64,000 bases of DNA from Burkholderia ambifaria AMMD. Lineage in GTDB: Bacteria > Pseudomonadota > Gammaproteobacteria > Burkholderiales > Burkholderiaceae. How positions within the stretch are numbered: the stretch's first letter is position 1; each line of letters starts with the position of its first letter. Positions 35,942 to 46,001 of the stretch are shown piece after piece. The stretch is taken from contig NC_008391.1 in the NCBI RefSeq assembly GCF_000203915.1, positions 310,001 through 374,000 on the forward strand. Reading direction: 5' to 3'. The notes under the pieces are model-generated. The model searched no databases. It had not been told where the DNA came from and worked only from the letters and a program-made list of their open reading frames with translations. The translations under genes and the position numbers were made by a program.

Positions 35942-37093
35942 ATGAACCATCGCGTCAAGCAGCTGACAGGGTTGCGCGCCGTCGCGGTCACGATGGTCGT
36001 CGTCGGCCACGCGGAGCACGTGCTGCCGGGCGGCTACACCGGCTGGCTCGCGCCGCTTCGGCTGATCGCCGATGGCCGGCTTGGCGTGCTGATCTTCTTC
36101 GTCCTGAGCGGGTTCCTGATCACCAACGTGCTGCGCGCGGAGTTCGCGCGCACCGGCGGGATTGCGCTGACGTCGTTCTACGTGCGCCGCGCGCTGCGGA
36201 TCTGGCCGGCCTGCTATGTGTATCTCGTGATCGTCGGCATCCTCGCCGTCGCCGGCTGGCTCGACGTCGATCGCCGCCAGTGGCTGTATGCGGCGTTGCA
36301 TCTGTGGAACTACTCGGCGTGGTTCGGCCTGGCCGGCGACAACGCGCTGCATCCGGACGGCGCGTGGTATCTCGGTCACTTCTGGTCGCTCGCGCTCGAG
36401 GAACAGTTCTACTGGTTCTGGCCGCTGCTGTTCGTGTACGGCACCCGCCACCGTGGCACGCGCTGGCTGGCTGTGCTGATCCTCGCCGTGCCGCTCGTGC
36501 GCACGCTGACATATTTCGTCGCGCCGGCGCTGCGCGGGCAGCTCGCGATGATGCTGCACACGGGCGTCGATCCGATCCTGATCGGCTGCTATGCGGCGCT
36601 CAACCGCGAACGGCTCGAAGCGTGGATCGGCTCGTGGCGCGGCGAGACGCGCATCGTGACGGCGATCGTCTTCATCGTGCTGTTCGGGATGCCGCTTGCC
36701 GAACGTCGGCTCGGCGGCTTCTGGAATGCAACCTACGGCGTGACGATCGAGGCCGCGCTGATCGCGATCGTGATCGTCGTGCTGAATTTCCGCAGCGAGT
36801 TCTGGTGCGCGCGTTGGCTGCGGGCTGGGCCGGTTGTGTTCGTCGGCACGATTTCGTTCAGCCTGTATCTGTGGCAGCAACCGTTCGCGAACCCGGGTCT
36901 GCCGGTCGCGCATGCGTTCCCGCTCGGCATCGTGTGGGCATTGCTCGCGGCGACGGCCAGCTACTTCCTCATTGAAAAACCGTTCCTGCGGCTGAAGGAT
37001 CGCTACACCGCGCGCGAGGCGCGACGCGTGCGCGACGACGCGCTGCGGATGCCGGCGCCGACCGATGCGATCGGGCCGAAGGTGGTGGAGTAG
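35942..37093 (+). CDS. Acyltransferase 3 family membrane protein
   Basis: The 383-aa protein has about ten TM segments and the family signature near the N-terminus (LTGLRAVAVTMVVVGHAEH, with the conserved R and H), then FVLSGFLITNVL and RRALRIWPAC. It would O-acetylate or otherwise acylate a cell-surface carbohydrate such as O-antigen or exopolysaccharide from the cytoplasmic side. The start MNHRVKQL has GGAAG upstream. It stands alone and no glycan cluster is adjacent, so its target is unknown. Confidence 0.9.
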   Translation: MNHRVKQLTGLRAVAVTMVVVGHAEHVLPGGYTGWLAPLRLIADGRLGVLIFFVLSGFLITNVLRAEFARTGGIALTSFYVRRALRIWPACYVYLVIVGILAVAGWLDVDRRQWLYAALHLWNYSAWFGLAGDNALHPDGAWYLGHFWSLALEEQFYWFWPLLFVYGTRHRGTRWLAVLILAVPLVRTLTYFVAPALRGQLAMMLHTGVDPILIGCYAALNRERLEAWIGSWRGETRIVTAIVFIVLFGMPLAERRLGGFWNATYGVTIEAALIAIVIVVLNFRSEFWCARWLRAGPVVFVGTISFSLYLWQQPFANPGLPVAHAFPLGIVWALLAATASYFLIEKPFLRLKDRYTAREARRVRDDALRMPAPTDAIGPKVVE

Positions 37094-37121
37094 GCGGGCA
37101 AGGTGGCAGTCTGCCGCCGTC

Positions 37122-37967
37122 TTACTTGAAGCGCTTGCGCGCGGCGGGCGAATACCAGAAGTCCCGGAACATATCGATACCGTACGATTGGCCGTCGTAT
37201 TTGACGACCGTGCGTGCGGTGCGTTTGCCCGTCTCCGAATAGTCGCCGTCCTTGCGTTGCGTCTTCGTGACGTGTGCCGTGATCGATAGGTCGGCGAAGC
37301 CGTGGCTCGACGTCTTTTCGACCGCGATCGTCATCCTCGCGTCCTCTGCGCGCGCGTCGCCGGCACCCGCGCCGCAAGCCTCGCCCTCGACACTGACCCA
37401 GCCGTACAGGTTCGTGCCGAACACCGGGCGGATACGATCGCCTTCGCGAACCCACAGCGTCAGTTCTTCGCTCGCATTCGCATCGGGACAGCTCGGCCCG
37501 CGCGCGCTGCTCAGGAACACGACACCGAATGCGCGCACGTCGGGCGACAGCCGATACGGCGCGGTGTCGATGCGATAGCTGTCCGGGCCGACTTCCGTCG
37601 TGGCATCTTCCTCGACGATCGAGCGCGCGGCCGCGACGATCTTGCCGCCCTCGACAAGCGCGACGACCTGCAGTTTGTTGTTGCCGCCCGGGTTCTCACT
37701 CTTCGGCAACGAATCGAACGCGACGGCTGCGATCGTTGTCTGCGGCGCGTTTGGCATCGCCTTGCACGCCGATGCGATGGCGAGCCGGTCCGCGTCGCGC
37801 GTGGCGATGCGTGCACTCGCGATGCCGGCCCAGCGGGCGACGGCCGTGATGGCTGCGTCGTCGCACGGCTGGTTGTCGGTGGCCTGAGCAGCGGGAGCGA
37901 GGACGAGTGCCAACAGCGGGATGAAGTGGGGGAGTCTCCTGGCGACAAGGGAAAAGGTATTTCGCAT
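37122..37967 (-). CDS. Exported protein of unknown function
   Basis: The 281-aa product begins with a signal peptide (MRNTFSLVARRLPHFIPLLA, then ALVLAPAAQA). The mature part contains three to four Cys and a beta-rich core (KLQVVALVEGGKIVAAARSI, GVVFLSSARGPSCPDAN) with no recognised family. The start at 37967 was chosen because it places the signal peptide at the N-terminus; the frame is open 90 nt further upstream. Its start lies 7 nt from the stop of the gene upstream on the same strand, so the two probably form a small operon. Confidence 0.8.
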   Translation of the reverse strand: MRNTFSLVARRLPHFIPLLALVLAPAAQATDNQPCDDAAITAVARWAGIASARIATRDADRLAIASACKAMPNAPQTTIAAVAFDSLPKSENPGGNNKLQVVALVEGGKIVAAARSIVEEDATTEVGPDSYRIDTAPYRLSPDVRAFGVVFLSSARGPSCPDANASEELTLWVREGDRIRPVFGTNLYGWVSVEGEACGAGAGDARAEDARMTIAVEKTSSHGFADLSITAHVTKTQRKDGDYSETGKRTARTVVKYDGQSYGIDMFRDFWYSPAARKRFK

Positions 37968-37974
37968 CTTTCGA

Positions 37975-38358
37975 TCAGAGATCTCCGCGCACTTCACCGG
38001 TTCCCAGCGCGCTCCGCTGCCGATTGACTTCCGCCCAAAGCTCATCGCTGTCGTCATCGCGCAGCACGATCATGCAGTCCAGTTGGTCGTCAGTCACGCC
38101 GAAGTATTCCAGGATTTCCCGGCGAACCGAATCGACGAACTGCGCGTATTCCGGGGTCGCCTGGGCCTGAGCGTGCAACGCGTCGTATGCTGCATCGTCC
38201 GCGTCGCCGCCGTGCTCGTCGATATAGCGCGAGATCCACTGGTCTCGTTCGTGGTCGTAATCGGCCTCGGCGCGCATCGCTTGCACTGCCGTGTAGAAAT
38301 CCAATTGGGCAAACGCGGCGATCGCCGCCGTTGTCGCCTCGTCGAATGTAGTCGTCAT
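37975..38358 (-). CDS. Small acidic cytoplasmic hypothetical protein
   Basis: The 127-aa, mostly alpha-helical acidic protein (TTTFDEATTAAIAAFAQLDF, then YTAVQAMRAEADYDHERDQW) has no signal peptide. No family is recognised. Two start codons are possible, ATG 38358 and ATG 38379; the first was preferred because a weak purine-rich GAGAAATGG precedes it. It is followed 7 nt later by the exported protein gene. Confidence 0.65.
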   Translation of the reverse strand: MTTTFDEATTAAIAAFAQLDFYTAVQAMRAEADYDHERDQWISRYIDEHGGDADDAAYDALHAQAQATPEYAQFVDSVRREILEYFGVTDDQLDCMIVLRDDDSDELWAEVNRQRSALGTGEVRGDL

Positions 38359-39060
38359 TCCATTTCTCATGTCTGTCATGGCACAACATTGCACGGGCCG
38401 TGCCCGGCTTGGTGCCGCGAATCCGGACGGCATAATACGCCGTTTCGTACTGATGTTTGGCTCGAGCAAAGGCACCATGCTCGGGAAGTTTACGCGTTCG
38501 AGTGCGCCAGTCATCGGGGCCGCGCGGGCAACGGGGCGCTCATTTTGCCGCACTGTAAGCACGGCGATCGCGATGAAAACAACCGGGTGCGGCAAATCGC
38601 GGAGCAAGTGTCGAGCGTATCATCGCGAGCGCCACTCCGGCACTTAAGCGCCAATGCGGGGCGTCGGTCGTGAAGGGCTCGTAATGGCCGAACCGAACTC
38701 CGACGGATACCTCGCTGGTGGTCCGTTACTGGCTCAGAACGACCCTAAGCAGCCTTATGGGCGCGCGGGTCGTTGACGGCAGCCTTGACCGGTCATCCGG
38801 ACGTTCAAAGACATGGAGGAGGCGCTTCAAAAGCAATTGTCGTTGGCGGCAGCACCGCGACTTGCCCGCATGCGCGCTTGCCCCGCTTGATCAGTGACGT
38901 TCAGCTTCGTGCGCGCGTAAGTGGCAATGCGGTAGGGACTCCAGCGAAAGCGCCCCCCGATTGCTGACAGCCGAGCGTCAGGCGCAGCAGCACCGGCTCC
39001 GCCGACGGTGTTCATTTCTTCAGTTTTACAGGAGGTTCCTGGGCGGCTAGCAATCAATCC
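38359..39060. other. Gene-free stretch at the edge of a lower-GC insert
   Basis: About 700 nt without a convincing gene. Short frames exist (for example 38827-39057 minus) but have no recognisable product. An 8-bp inverted repeat AACGACCC/GGGTCGTT (38738-38745, 38767-38774) is present. Composition shifts to lower GC here and stays low to about 42000, suggesting an insertion boundary with decayed sequence. Confidence 0.5.
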
Positions 39061-39969
39061 CTACAGCTTGAGCGAAGGAATATTTTTGTTGAAAGCTGAA
39101 ATCTTCGAAAATACGTCGGCAATGAATTCAATAAACACGATCGCCCGTGTTGGAAGAAGCCTGTTTGCAACGTAGACGATCTGAACAGGGACGGCCGGAT
39201 CAGCAAGTCCCGACAGTATTAACTGCAAGCGACCGCTTTCTAACCCTTCCTCAAACAGCCACGCCGGCCCATGCCCAACCCCTAAACCTGCGTTGACCGC
39301 CGCGCGAACGGCGTCGGGTGAGTTAACCCTCAGCCTGCCAGAAACGGGAATATCTGTGTCACGAAAGCGCCATGTTGCACCGGACGATAGCAAGGTATAG
39401 ATCACGCAGTCGTGGTCGCGCAGGTCATCAGGTGTATGCGGCACTCCGCGCTTAGCGAGGTACTCCTTACTGGCCACGACCACGCGCTCGAACATTCCTA
39501 TGCGCCGAGCGCGTAGCGCACTGTCCTCCAGATGTCCGATGCGAATTGCGAGTTCGATTCCCTCATCAACAAGGTTGACGTAGCGATCGCTGATCTGGAT
39601 ATCCAGCGTCAGTCTGGGATAGCGCTCCAAAAATGCAGGCACGTGTGGTAACACGAATGCATGTGCAAGCGAGGTGGGACAGGCCACGCGCAAGAGTCCC
39701 GATGGATCAACATTGTTCCTGAACGACGATTCAGATTCCTCTACAGCATCAAGAATTCGCCGAATGTCTGCGTAGTAGCGTTCGCCCTCCGGCGTCAACG
39801 CGAGCTTGCGTGTGGATCGGTGCAGCAGCCGAGTTTGGAGATGATCTTCCAGCGCCGCCACGTAGCGACTAACGTTGGGTTGTCCCAAGCCCAAATCTCG
39901 CCCAGCAGCAGAAAAACTTCCCATCTCTACGGCCCGTGCGAAGCATGTCATCAAGAGAAATCGGTCCAA
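39061..39969 (-). CDS. LysR-type regulator
   Basis: The 302-aa protein has the LysR HTH at residues 1-60 (FARAVEMGSFSAAGRDLGLG, then QPNVSRYVAALE) and a standard effector domain (LLRVACPTSLAHAFVLPHV). It belongs to the branch with MDRFLLMTCFARAVEMGSFS N-termini, which often sits beside SDR, quinone or glutathione-related genes. It is divergent from the SDR gene with a 126-nt AT-rich gap that contains a T-N11-A palindrome. Its GC content is lower than that of the surrounding window, as for the SDR and GST genes. Confidence 0.93.
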   Translation of the reverse strand: MDRFLLMTCFARAVEMGSFSAAGRDLGLGQPNVSRYVAALEDHLQTRLLHRSTRKLALTPEGERYYADIRRILDAVEESESSFRNNVDPSGLLRVACPTSLAHAFVLPHVPAFLERYPRLTLDIQISDRYVNLVDEGIELAIRIGHLEDSALRARRIGMFERVVVASKEYLAKRGVPHTPDDLRDHDCVIYTLLSSGATWRFRDTDIPVSGRLRVNSPDAVRAAVNAGLGVGHGPAWLFEEGLESGRLQLILSGLADPAVPVQIVYVANRLLPTRAIVFIEFIADVFSKISAFNKNIPSLKL

Positions 39970-39984
39970 GCTGCCTCCTTATTC

Positions 39985-39999
39985 ATGCAATGAAAGCAT
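39985..39999. promoter_or_regulatory. LysR-type box between LysR and SDR genes
   Basis: ATGC-N7-GCAT is an inverted repeat containing the T-N11-A pattern typical of LysR operators. It lies 16 nt from the LysR start and about 100 nt from the SDR start in the divergent gap. Confidence 0.45.
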
Positions 40000-40095
40000 G
40001 AAATATATGCAAATCGGACATCTTATCGCCAACAGAGCATGGATGCACACTTCTCCTTGTCGACCACTGTTGGTTGCCACTTACTGGAGAACTCA

Positions 40096-40848
40096 ATGTC
40101 GCGCTTGCAAGGGAAACGTACTCTCATCACTGGAGGCACCAGTGGCATCGGTCTGGAAACCGCAAAGCAGTTTCTGAATGAAGGCGCCCGCGTCGTCGTT
40201 ACTGGCGTCAATCCTGATTCGATCGCGAAAGCTAAAGCCGAACTTGGATCCGAGGTCTTGGTTTTACGCGCCGACTCGGCCAGCGTCGCCGCGCAAAGGG
40301 AACTGGCACAAGCCGTCAAGGACCACTACGGCCAACTTGACATCGCCTTCCTCAATGCCGGCGTATCCGTCTGGTTGCCGTTCGAGGAGTGGACCGAAGA
40401 GATGTTCGATCGGTCGTTCGATGTCAACGTCAAGGGGCCATACTTCCTGTTCCAGGCATTGCTTCCAGTGTTCGCTAGCCCTGCGTCCGTAGTGCTCAAC
40501 ACGTCCGTCAGTGCGCACGTCGGTGCGGAGCGCTCTTCCGTTTATGCCGCCACCAAGGCAGCGTTTCTGAACATGTCCAAGACGCTTTCGACCGAACTGC
40601 TTGGACGCGGGATTCGCGTCAACGCAGTCAGTCCCGGCCCGATCGACACTCCGCTGTACGACAAGCTCGGCATCCCCGACGCGTACCGCGAGCAAGCCAA
40701 CAAGGACATTGCCGCCACCATCCCGCTCGGCCGCTTCGGTACACCGGAGGAGGTGGCCAAGGCTGTGCTGTATCTAGCCTCCGACGAGTCCAGTTGGACG
40801 GTCGGATCGGAAATCGTCGTGGATGGCGGCCGCATGCTCAACCGCTGA
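40096..40848 (+). CDS. SDR-family oxidoreductase
   Basis: The 250-aa classical short-chain dehydrogenase/reductase has the Rossmann motif TGGTSGIG (residues about 11-18), LNAGVS, and the Ser-Tyr-Lys triad with YAATK at the catalytic Tyr/Lys. Its C-terminal end is VDGG. It oxidises or reduces an alcohol or carbonyl with NAD(P)H; the substrate is unknown. The start MSRLQGKRTLITGG has GGAGA 5 nt upstream. It is divergent from the LysR gene and followed by a GST gene 255 nt later, all in the lower-GC segment. Confidence 0.94.
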   Translation: MSRLQGKRTLITGGTSGIGLETAKQFLNEGARVVVTGVNPDSIAKAKAELGSEVLVLRADSASVAAQRELAQAVKDHYGQLDIAFLNAGVSVWLPFEEWTEEMFDRSFDVNVKGPYFLFQALLPVFASPASVVLNTSVSAHVGAERSSVYAATKAAFLNMSKTLSTELLGRGIRVNAVSPGPIDTPLYDKLGIPDAYREQANKDIAATIPLGRFGTPEEVAKAVLYLASDESSWTVGSEIVVDGGRMLNR

Positions 40849-41103
40849 TCGCGCAACGCTGGAGTCCGGTGAAAGCGTCTTGAAGTCGGCAGGAGTCCAG
40901 GGCGTCGCGTTCGCCACAGGTAGTCGGATCATTTGCTTCAAGGACACAACCGACTCATCAAGCCGTTGAAATCTTCTCCGGACAACCGGCGCTGAATGTG
41001 CCTTCGGCCCCAAGCTTTGAGACCTCCGGCGAAACCACGGAAACAGGGGGCACGGAAAACATCTCTGCGCCCCCTTCCTCTGGACAGGCCATTCGAGCCT
41101 CAC

Positions 41104-41826
41104 ATGACAATGCCCACGCTTACCCTGATTAGCCACCCGCTGTGCCCGTTCGTTCAACGGGCGGCCATCGTGCTGCTAGAGAAGCAAGTTCCTTTTCAGC
41201 GTATCAACGTTGATCTTAGTGACAAGCCCGCTTGGTTCTTGGAAATATCGCCGACGGGCAAGGTACCCGTGCTTCAAGTTCAAGAAGCTGGTGGTTCCAA
41301 TGAAGTACTGTTTGAAAGTGTGGCGATTTGTGAATACCTGCAGGAAACCCATTCTGGTCCGAGCCTGTATCCAGATGATCCACTGGAACGAGCCAAACAC
41401 CGCGCATGGATCGAGTTTGGCTCGGCGACGCTGGCAGAGGCGTGGGGATATTTGAACGCCAAGGACCATTTCACTGCCAACGTGAAAGCCACTTCGCTCA
41501 AGGACAAACTGGCCCAACTCGAAAAAGTTCTGGGCCTTGGTCCATACTTCGACGGAGAGACCTTTGGCATGGTGGATGCGGTCTTTGCCCCCGTCTTTCG
41601 CTACTTCGATGTTTTGCAAACAGATAGTGGCCCGTCGCCTTTCCCCGATTTTCCTAAGGTAGATGCCTGGCGTGAAAGGCTCAGGGTAAGAGCCAGCATT
41701 ATAGCTGCTGTTTCCGCCGATTATCCGGCGCTTTTTCGAGCGCACTTGCGGCGTCAGAAGGCCTTGCTGATGGAAGAAATTTACGGTGCGTCCCAACCGT
41801 ATCCGGCCACATCCCACAAGCTCTAG
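41104..41826 (+). CDS. Glutathione S-transferase family protein
   Basis: The 240-aa cytosolic protein has an N-terminal thioredoxin-fold GST domain (LTLISHPLCPFVQRAAIVLL, with a CPF motif, and VPVLQV then ESVAICEYL for glutathione binding). A helical C-terminal domain follows. The CPFVQRA motif is like that of omega/glutathionyl-hydroquinone-type GSTs. It likely conjugates or deglutathionylates an electrophile. ATG 41104 and ATG 41110 are both possible starts. It ends the LysR-SDR-GST group. Confidence 0.9.
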   Translation: MTMPTLTLISHPLCPFVQRAAIVLLEKQVPFQRINVDLSDKPAWFLEISPTGKVPVLQVQEAGGSNEVLFESVAICEYLQETHSGPSLYPDDPLERAKHRAWIEFGSATLAEAWGYLNAKDHFTANVKATSLKDKLAQLEKVLGLGPYFDGETFGMVDAVFAPVFRYFDVLQTDSGPSPFPDFPKVDAWRERLRVRASIIAAVSADYPALFRAHLRRQKALLMEEIYGASQPYPATSHKL

Positions 41827-42021
41827 CGCATACGGCCGCCACACCTCGGTCGTGAGCTTGGCATAAAATTTTGTTGTACCAGGCGATCGTACTGATGGCG
41901 GCGGGCAGCATTGAAGAGCAGGTCCGGCCACTCCAGCGCCCAGTTTTTCCGGGCGCCGAACGTCGCCTTCTGGCCAAATGCCGCCAGTCCTCCCGCGTTC
42001 CCCGCGATCCACGCGAACAAC

Positions 42022-42044
42022 AAAAAAGGCCCTTGCGGGCCTTT
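42022..42044 (-). terminator. Rho-independent terminator of the phosphonate operon
   Basis: On the minus strand AAAGGCCC-GCAA-GGGCCTTT is followed by a TTTTTT run, about 30 nt after the phnW stop. It is a textbook intrinsic terminator that ends the operon read from 49.3 kb. The about 200 nt to its left (41827-42021) hold no recognised gene. Confidence 0.9.
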
Positions 42045-42073
42045 CATGGACGAACGAACGAGCCTGGCAACGC

Positions 42074-43138
42074 CTACCGCGTCAACTCCGTAAACCCCTC
42101 CATCAACCGCTCGACGTCAGCCGCCTGAATCGCCCCCATCGTCGAGATCCGGAACAGTTCCTTCGACAACCCGCCTTGCCCCGCATAGATCACGAAGCCG
42201 CGTGCCTTCAACCCGTCATGCAGCGTCTCGTACGTGACACCTTGCGGCAGCCGATACGCACGCAGCACGACCGACGAAGCGCCTTCCGGCAGCACGAGCG
42301 ACATCCCGCGCGCCGCCAGCCCGGCCTGCGCCTGATCAGCGAGCGCCTTGTAGTGCGCATGCCGCGCACGCCAGCCACCGGCTTCGTCGAACTCGCGCAG
42401 TGCCTCGACGAGCGCATAGTAAGCATGCACGGAAGGCGTAAACGGCGTATTCCGCTGATCCTGCAGCTTCGCGAGACGACCGAGATCGAGGTAGTACGTA
42501 CGGCTCGCGGCCTTCGCGAGCGCGCTACGGCGCACGATCACGAACGCGGCCCCCGGCACACCGTGCAGGCACTTGTTCGCAGTAGCGGCAACAGCATCGA
42601 TCACACCGCCGGCAAAGTCGATCGCCTCAGCCCCAAAGCTGCTCACACCATCGACGAGCATCTTCACACCGCGCGCACGGCATACGTCGGCGATCTTACC
42701 GAGATCATTCAGCCGGCCCGTCGTCGTTTCATGATGAATCACCGCGACGTGCGAATACCCACCCGCATCGAGCTTGGCACCAATCTGCGCGGGATCAGGC
42801 GCCTGCATCCACTCATGCTTCAGCACATCATGCGCGATCCCGTACTGCGTCGCGATCTGCGCGATGCGCTCGCCGTACACGCCATTCTCGATCACGAGCA
42901 GCTTGCCGTCCTGCGGCACGAGCGCCGCGATCATGCTTTCGACGGCGGCGGTGCCCGAGCCCGTCATCAGCACGGCGGCCCATTCCGCCGGATCGAGCTC
43001 GTACGCGGCGACGAGGCGCGCACGCGCTTCATCCTGCAGATCGAAAAACTCGCTTTCGCGATGGCACAGGTCGGGTTGCAGCAGGCTGCGGCGCACGCGT
43101 TCGGTGAGCGTGACCGGGCCGGGGTTCAGCAGCAGCAT
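42074..43138 (-). CDS. phnW: 2-aminoethylphosphonate--pyruvate transaminase
   Basis: The 354-aa PLP enzyme of aminotransferase class V has the family start LLLNPGPVTLTERVRRSLLQ, LMTGSGTAAVES, DGVSSFGAEAIDF and the PLP lysine in ATANKCLHGVPG. It interconverts 2-aminoethylphosphonate and phosphonoacetaldehyde with pyruvate/alanine. Beside PEP mutase and phosphonopyruvate decarboxylase, and with no phosphonatase (phnX) nearby, it should run in the biosynthetic direction. Its start overlaps the decarboxylase stop by one base (TGATG). It is the last gene before the terminator. Confidence 0.94.
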   Translation of the reverse strand: MLLLNPGPVTLTERVRRSLLQPDLCHRESEFFDLQDEARARLVAAYELDPAEWAAVLMTGSGTAAVESMIAALVPQDGKLLVIENGVYGERIAQIATQYGIAHDVLKHEWMQAPDPAQIGAKLDAGGYSHVAVIHHETTTGRLNDLGKIADVCRARGVKMLVDGVSSFGAEAIDFAGGVIDAVAATANKCLHGVPGAAFVIVRRSALAKAASRTYYLDLGRLAKLQDQRNTPFTPSVHAYYALVEALREFDEAGGWRARHAHYKALADQAQAGLAARGMSLVLPEGASSVVLRAYRLPQGVTYETLHDGLKARGFVIYAGQGGLSKELFRISTMGAIQAADVERLMEGFTELTR

Positions 43139-44319
43139 CAATGAGCTCCTTCGGCGTGGGCTTCGGCCTGTGCGGCGCCGATATGCCGCATCAGGCGGGT
43201 CTTGACCTCGACCGGCGTGACGGTCGGGCGGGGCAGGCCGTCGGGCACGCCCGTGCGGATCGCAACGCGCACGAACTGCGTACCGTTGCTCTGCGCAGCG
43301 AGCGTTGCATCGAGCACGTCGAGCGTGTCGCCTTCGACGGCGGACGCGTAGCCGCACGCGGCCGCGACACCCGCGAACGACACATGCTGCGACACGGTCG
43401 CCTGGCCGCCCGTCGATTCGTGCGCGCCGTTGTCGAGCAGCACGTGCGTAAGGTTGGACGGCCCGTAGGTGCCGAGCGTCGCGAACACGCCCATGCGCAT
43501 CAGCGCAGCGCCGTCGCCGTCGATGGCCACCACGCGCAGGTCGGGACGCGCGAGCGCGAGCCCCAGCGCGAGCGGCGTCACGCAACCCATCGAGCCGACC
43601 ATGTACAACTGGTTCGGACGATCGTCGATCGCATAGAGTTCGCGGCCGCAGAAGCCGGTCGACGCGAGCACGACGGTCGAATCGACCGGCGTGTGCGCGA
43701 TTACGCGTTGCAGCGCGTCGTGGCGGGTCGGCCACGCGGCGGGTGATTCAGCACGTGCCGCGGACTGGGCGGCGACATGCGCGCGCGGCGTCGCCGCCGG
43801 GTTCGCCTTCAGTTCATACGGCGCGACGCTGCCTTTCTGCATCACGAGCGCATACGGGCGGCCGGTTGCGTCCATGTGCGCGATCGCGCGGTCGAGCGCC
43901 GGGCCGACCTGTTCGGGGTCGGTCGGGAACGTCTCCCACGGGATCTCCATCGTGTCGAGCATGGCGGGCGTAATCGGCCCCATCAGCGCGTGCTGCGGCT
44001 CGTCGGACACGCCCGGCTGGCCGCGCCACGTGACGATCAGCAACTGCGGCAGCCGGAACGTCCAGGTCAGCGACGTGAGCGGGCTCACCGCATTGCCGAG
44101 CCCGGAGTTCTGCATCATCGCGATCCCGCGCTTGCCGCCAAGCGTGGCGCCAGCGATCAGCGCGACCGCGTCGCCTTCGTTCGCGGCCGACAGGTAGTGC
44201 AGCGTCGGGTCCTGCAGCACGTAATTGATGAACGGCGTCAGGTACGAGCAGGGCACGCCCGCGTACCAGTCGAAACCGCGCTCGCGCGCGGCCTCGACGA
44301 ACTGGGCCGCTTCGATCAT
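43138..44319 (-). CDS. ppd: Phosphonopyruvate decarboxylase
   Basis: The 393-aa thiamine-diphosphate enzyme has the pyrimidine-side region [20 protein letters not shown] and the [15 protein letters not shown] substrate motif of this family. The ThDP/Mg motif is [16 protein letters not shown] followed by [11 protein letters not shown]. It decarboxylates phosphonopyruvate to phosphonoacetaldehyde, the step that drives PEP mutase forward. The stop of the PEP mutase fusion overlaps its start by 4 nt, so the first three biosynthetic steps are translationally linked. Confidence 0.95.
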   Translation of the reverse strand: MIEAAQFVEAARERGFDWYAGVPCSYLTPFINYVLQDPTLHYLSAANEGDAVALIAGATLGGKRGIAMMQNSGLGNAVSPLTSLTWTFRLPQLLIVTWRGQPGVSDEPQHALMGPITPAMLDTMEIPWETFPTDPEQVGPALDRAIAHMDATGRPYALVMQKGSVAPYELKANPAATPRAHVAAQSAARAESPAAWPTRHDALQRVIAHTPVDSTVVLASTGFCGRELYAIDDRPNQLYMVGSMGCVTPLALGLALARPDLRVVAIDGDGAALMRMGVFATLGTYGPSNLTHVLLDNGAHESTGGQATVSQHVSFAGVAAACGYASAVEGDTLDVLDATLAAQSNGTQFVRVAIRTGVPDGLPRPTVTPVEVKTRLMRHIGAAQAEAHAEGAH

Positions 44320-46001
44320 TGCGCGCCCCCGTTGCCGGTGCTCGGCTCGGACAGCGGCGTCTGGCCGTGCGCGAAGTCGCCCGCGCGGCGGAAGTCTTCG
44401 AGATCGTTGACGCCGCGCCAGTGGCCGTGCACGTACTGCACCTCGATCTTCTCGCCGGCGGCGATCAGTTCGTTGAGCAGCGACGGGATATCGAGCGTGT
44501 CGAAATCAGGACGTGCCTGCAGCGTCGCGAGCATCGCCTTCAGGCGGTCGACGCCTGCGCCGCGCACGTTCAACAGACCGATCCAGCGGCCGTGCGGCGT
44601 GCCTGCGGCGACGTCGCTCGATACGCGTTGCAGGTAGGTTTTCTGGCCGAACAGGCCGCGGTCGTCGGCGGCCGAGCAAAGCGCGAAATCGCGCACGCTC
44701 TGGTTGGTCTCCGTGAGCGACGAGTCGACGACGACGCTGAACTCGGCCTCGCTCTCCGCGAGGTCGCGCACGATGTAGCTGCGGAACAGCAGGTCACCGT
44801 ACGAGATCACGGTGTCGCCGGTCAGACGTTCGGCCGCGCACGCGAGCGATGCGAGCTCGCCCGTCTGCGCGTGACGCTCGTTGACGACGAGCTTGATGCC
44901 CGACGTGTCGATCGCGTCGGCGCGATAGCCGCCGACCACGGTGATGTCGTTCACGCCGTGCGTCTTGAAGCCGTCGACGAGCCAGCGCAGCAGCGGCTTG
45001 CCGGCGACCGGCAGCATGACCTTGGGCTTATCTTCGGTCACGGCCTCGAGTCCCTTGCCGCGGCTCGCGGCGAGCACGATCGCGGCGTTCGACGCGCGCG
45101 ACGACGACGACAGGTAGATACGCTCGGCTGCCGAGTATTCGTCGGCGTCCTGCAGGCGGAAGATCTCGTTGACGGACGCGACGCGGTCCTCGACGTTGAT
45201 CAGCGTCTCGTTTTCATGAATCTCGCGTGCGACGGCCTGCATCGCCGATGCCGATGCGCGGATCAGGTGGTTCGCCCAGATCACGGTGCTGATGCCGGCC
45301 TGGCGGAACACGTCGGTCGGCGTGCTGTAGTACTTGGTCGGCACGATCACGAGCGGCGCCTTGCCGCTCCATTCGCGTGCGAACTGGAGAATTTCGTCCG
45401 GGCGCGACAGCTTGCTGTGGATCAGGATCGCGTCCGCACCGGCTTCCGCATACGCGTTCGCGCGGCGCAGCGCCTCGTCCATCCCCCAGCCCGCGATCAG
45501 CGCCTCGACGCGCGCGACGATCGAGAAGTCGGAGTCGCTCTGCGAATCCTTGCCGGCCTTGATCTTGCCGCAGAACTCGTCGATTTCCGCGAGCGGCTGG
45601 CGTTCGCCGCCGATGAAGCTGTTCGTCTTCGGGAATTGTTTATCCTCGATGCACACGCCGGCGATGCCGCGCTGCTCGAGCTTCTTCACGAGGCGGCGCA
45701 CGTTGTTGAAGTTGCCGTAGCCGGTGTCGCCGTCGAGCAGGATCGGCAGGTCGCTTGCGTCAGCCATGAACTCGAGCACGTCGACGACCTGCGTCCAGCT
45801 CGCTTCGTTGTTGTCGCGCACGCCGAACTGCGCGGAGATCGCGAGGCCCGATGCCCAGATCCCCTTGAAGCCTGCTTCGCGGACGATCCGTGCGGACAGG
45901 CCGTTGTGCGCTTCCATCAGGAATTCGAGTTCGTTGCTGACGAGCATGCGGCGCAGGCGTGCGCTGCGCGATTCGGAGAAGTTGGGTTCGCGAGCGTTCA
46001 T
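44316..46001 (-). CDS. PEP mutase fused to a phosphonate nucleotidyltransferase
   Basis: The protein has 561 aa. Residues 1 to about 290 are phosphoenolpyruvate mutase (PepM/AepX): [11 protein letters not shown] (88-98) and the diagnostic [11 protein letters not shown] at 119-129, where EDKxxxKxNS marks true PEP mutase. Residues about 305-561 are a nucleotidyltransferase ([20 protein letters not shown], then [12 protein letters not shown]), the PntC-type module that loads aminoethylphosphonate with CTP. The first part makes phosphonopyruvate from PEP; the second likely makes CMP-aminoethylphosphonate. The start [11 protein letters not shown] overlaps the separate nucleotidyltransferase stop by 4 nt. 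The in-frame upstream ATG is inside that gene. Confidence 0.94.
   Translation of the reverse strand: MNAREPNFSESRSARLRRMLVSNELEFLMEAHNGLSARIVREAGFKGIWASGLAISAQFGVRDNNEASWTQVVDVLEFMADASDLPILLDGDTGYGNFNNVRRLVKKLEQRGIAGVCIEDKQFPKTNSFIGGERQPLAEIDEFCGKIKAGKDSQSDSDFSIVARVEALIAGWGMDEALRRANAYAEAGADAILIHSKLSRPDEILQFAREWSGKAPLVIVPTKYYSTPTDVFRQAGISTVIWANHLIRASASAMQAVAREIHENETLINVEDRVASVNEIFRLQDADEYSAAERIYLSSSSRASNAAIVLAASRGKGLEAVTEDKPKVMLPVAGKPLLRWLVDGFKTHGVNDITVVGGYRADAIDTSGIKLVVNERHAQTGELASLACAAERLTGDTVISYGDLLFRSYIVRDLAESEAEFSVVVDSSLTETNQSVRDFALCSAADDRGLFGQKTYLQRVSSDVAAGTPHGRWIGLLNVRGAGVDRLKAMLATLQARPDFDTLDIPSLLNELIAAGEKIEVQYVHGHWRGVNDLEDFRRAGDFAHGQTPLSEPSTGNGGAQ

Noticed and set aside
38827..39057. 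76-aa open frame on the minus strand
   Set aside because: No similarity recognised and no ribosome binding site; it lies in decayed sequence at the edge of the low-GC insert.
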